A stretch of DNA of 64,000 nt from Anseranas semipalmata. Its lineage: Eukaryota; Chordata; Aves; Anseriformes; Anseranatidae. The translations under genes were made by a program, and so were the position numbers. Positions 62,800-64,000 of the stretch are shown piece by piece. Where the stretch lies: assembly GCA_013399115.1 (NCBI GenBank), contig VXAA01005234.1, forward strand, positions 1,290,499 to 1,354,498. Reading direction: 5' to 3'. The number at the start of each line of letters is the position of its first letter. Position 1 is the stretch's first letter. The notes beneath the pieces are model-generated. The model was not told the DNA's origin. It made no database searches and worked only from the letters and a program-made list of their open reading frames with translations.

Positions 62800-64000
62800 A
62801 TGCAGCAGCTGTTTTATGAAAATTATGAGCAGAACAAAAAAGGCTATATCAGAGACCTGAGGAACAGCAAAATACACAGAGCTATAACGTTGCACCCCAA
62901 CAAGAACCCCCCGTACCAGTACAGACTTCACAGCTACATGTTGAGCCGCAAGATAGCGGAGCTGCGCCACCGGACCGTGCAGCTGCACCGAGAAATTGTC
63001 CTGATGAGCAAATACAGCAACACAGAAGTCCACAAAGATGACCTGCAGCTGGGGATGCCGCCCTCCTTCATGCGATTCCAGCCCCGCCACCGGGAGGAAA
63101 TCTTGGAGTGGGAGTTTCTTACGGGAAAGTATTTGTATTCCGGTGCCGACGGGCAGCCCCCTCGCAGAGGAATGGACTCGTCTCAGCGGGAAGCGCTGGA
63201 TGACATCGTAATGCAGGTCATGGAAATGATCAACGCAAACGCTAAGACCCGGGGGAGGATCATAGATTTCAAGGAAATACAGTATGGCTACCGCAGAGTA
63301 AATCCGATGTACGGAGCAGAGTACGTTCTTGACTTGCTGCTTCTGTACAAAAAACACAAGGGGAAGAAGATGACCGTCCCCGTCAGGAGGCACGCGTACT
63401 TGCAGCAGACCTTCAGCAAGATCCAGTTTATGGAGCACGAAGAGATGGACGCCAAAGAGCTGGCCAGCAAAATTAACCAGGATTCTGGATCCTTGTCTTT
63501 CCTCTCCAACTCGCTGAAGATGTTTGTTCCATTCCAGCTCAGCAGATCAAAGGTAGAGAGGAAGGAACTCAAAGACCAGAAGATCAACATCCTGATTCCT
63601 CTCTCTGGCCGTTTTGATATGTTTGCAAGGTTCATGGGGAATTTTGAGAAGACGTGCCTCATTCCAAACCAGAACGTCAAGCTGGTTGTCCTGCTTTTCA
63701 ATTCCAACTCCAATCCTGACAAAGCAAAACAAATCGACCTGATGAGAGATTACCGCTCCAAATACCCCAAGGCTGACATGCAGGTTTTACCGGTATCTGG
63801 GGAGTTCTCGAGGGCACTGGCTCTGGAAGTCGGATCTTCTCAGTTCCAAAATGAGTCTTTACTTTTCTTCTGTGATGTTGACTTAGTGTTTACCACAGAA
63901 TTCCTCCAGAGGTGTCGAGCCAATACAGTTTTGGGTCAGCAAGTATACTTTCCCATCATTTTTAGCCAGTATGATCCAAAGATTGTTTATAGTGGAAAGG
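62800..64000 (+). CDS. CHSY1: CHSY1 exon 3 (partial): chondroitin sulfate synthase 1, linker and GalNAc-transferase domain
   Basis: This final coding exon encodes 400 codons plus one base before the window ends, equivalent to about residues 273-672 of the 802-residue human enzyme. It begins MQQLFYENYEQNKKGY and is nearly identical to mammalian CHSY1 through LHPNKNPPYQYRLHSYML and the KEIQYGYRRVNPMYG segment. A less conserved Lys/Ser-rich linker (63505-63580) precedes the C-terminal CHGN-type beta-1,4-GalNAc-transferase fold (INILIPLSGRFDMF). The metal-binding FCDVDLVF motif has DVD at 63874-63882. An NES sequon lies at 63850-63858, and the QQVYFPIIFSQYDPK segment reaches the edge. Together with exon 2 it makes the bifunctional polymerase. 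About 130 codons, including the remaining active-site GWGLEDVDLF-type region known in the family, lie downstream. The 268-aa antisense frame here is a shadow. CHSY3 is excluded because diagnostic stretches follow CHSY1. Confidence 0.98.
   Translation, partial: MQQLFYENYEQNKKGYIRDLRNSKIHRAITLHPNKNPPYQYRLHSYMLSRKIAELRHRTVQLHREIVLMSKYSNTEVHKDDLQLGMPPSFMRFQPRHREEILEWEFLTGKYLYSGADGQPPRRGMDSSQREALDDIVMQVMEMINANAKTRGRIIDFKEIQYGYRRVNPMYGAEYVLDLLLLYKKHKGKKMTVPVRRHAYLQQTFSKIQFMEHEEMDAKELASKINQDSGSLSFLSNSLKMFVPFQLSRSKVERKELKDQKINILIPLSGRFDMFARFMGNFEKTCLIPNQNVKLVVLLFNSNSNPDKAKQIDLMRDYRSKYPKADMQVLPVSGEFSRALALEVGSSQFQNESLLFFCDVDLVFTTEFLQRCRANTVLGQQVYFPIIFSQYDPKIVYSGK

Noticed and set aside
62632..63438. 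268-codon - strand frame
   Set aside because: It is antisense to CHSY1 exon 3; the openness is a shadow of the conserved coding strand.

Overview
The window is vertebrate nuclear DNA, almost certainly from a bird. It holds two coding exons of one gene, CHSY1 (chondroitin sulfate synthase 1), on the + strand. The encoded residues match CHSY1 almost continuously. The intron carries 3' ends of CR1 LINEs of the avian type, including the inverted form of their 3' terminal sequence. I found no bacterial-type gene organisation, operon, CRISPR array, rRNA or tRNA.

Layout: 1-2268 is the 3' part of the intron before exon 2. Exon 2 is 2269-2764 (496 bp; a split codon, then 165 codons). A very large intron of 60,035 bp runs from 2765 to 62799. 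The last coding exon begins at 62800 and runs off the window at 64000 after 400 codons. The first exon (signal anchor and stem) and roughly the last 130 codons lie outside. The two exons supply both halves of the bifunctional Golgi enzyme: a GT31/Fringe-like glucuronyltransferase domain with a DDD motif in exon 2, and the start and middle of the CHGN-type N-acetylgalactosaminyltransferase domain with a DVD motif in exon 3.

The intron is mostly unique, old non-coding sequence. It contains a nearly perfect 126-bp inverted repeat around a 275-bp spacer (3431-3957), which is the most unusual structure here. It also holds three CR1 remnants (about 32.1, 35.9-36.6 and 38.9-39.5 kb). The second of these carries a tiny nested CR1 fragment in the opposite orientation. 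Other contents are an old interspersed repeat near 30.3 kb, a few short tandem duplications, an (ATT)n microsatellite, several homopolymer T/A tracts, and four CpG-rich patches that could be regulatory. The many short open frames in the intron have no recognisable protein similarity and appear to be chance frames, especially in the CpG-rich patches.
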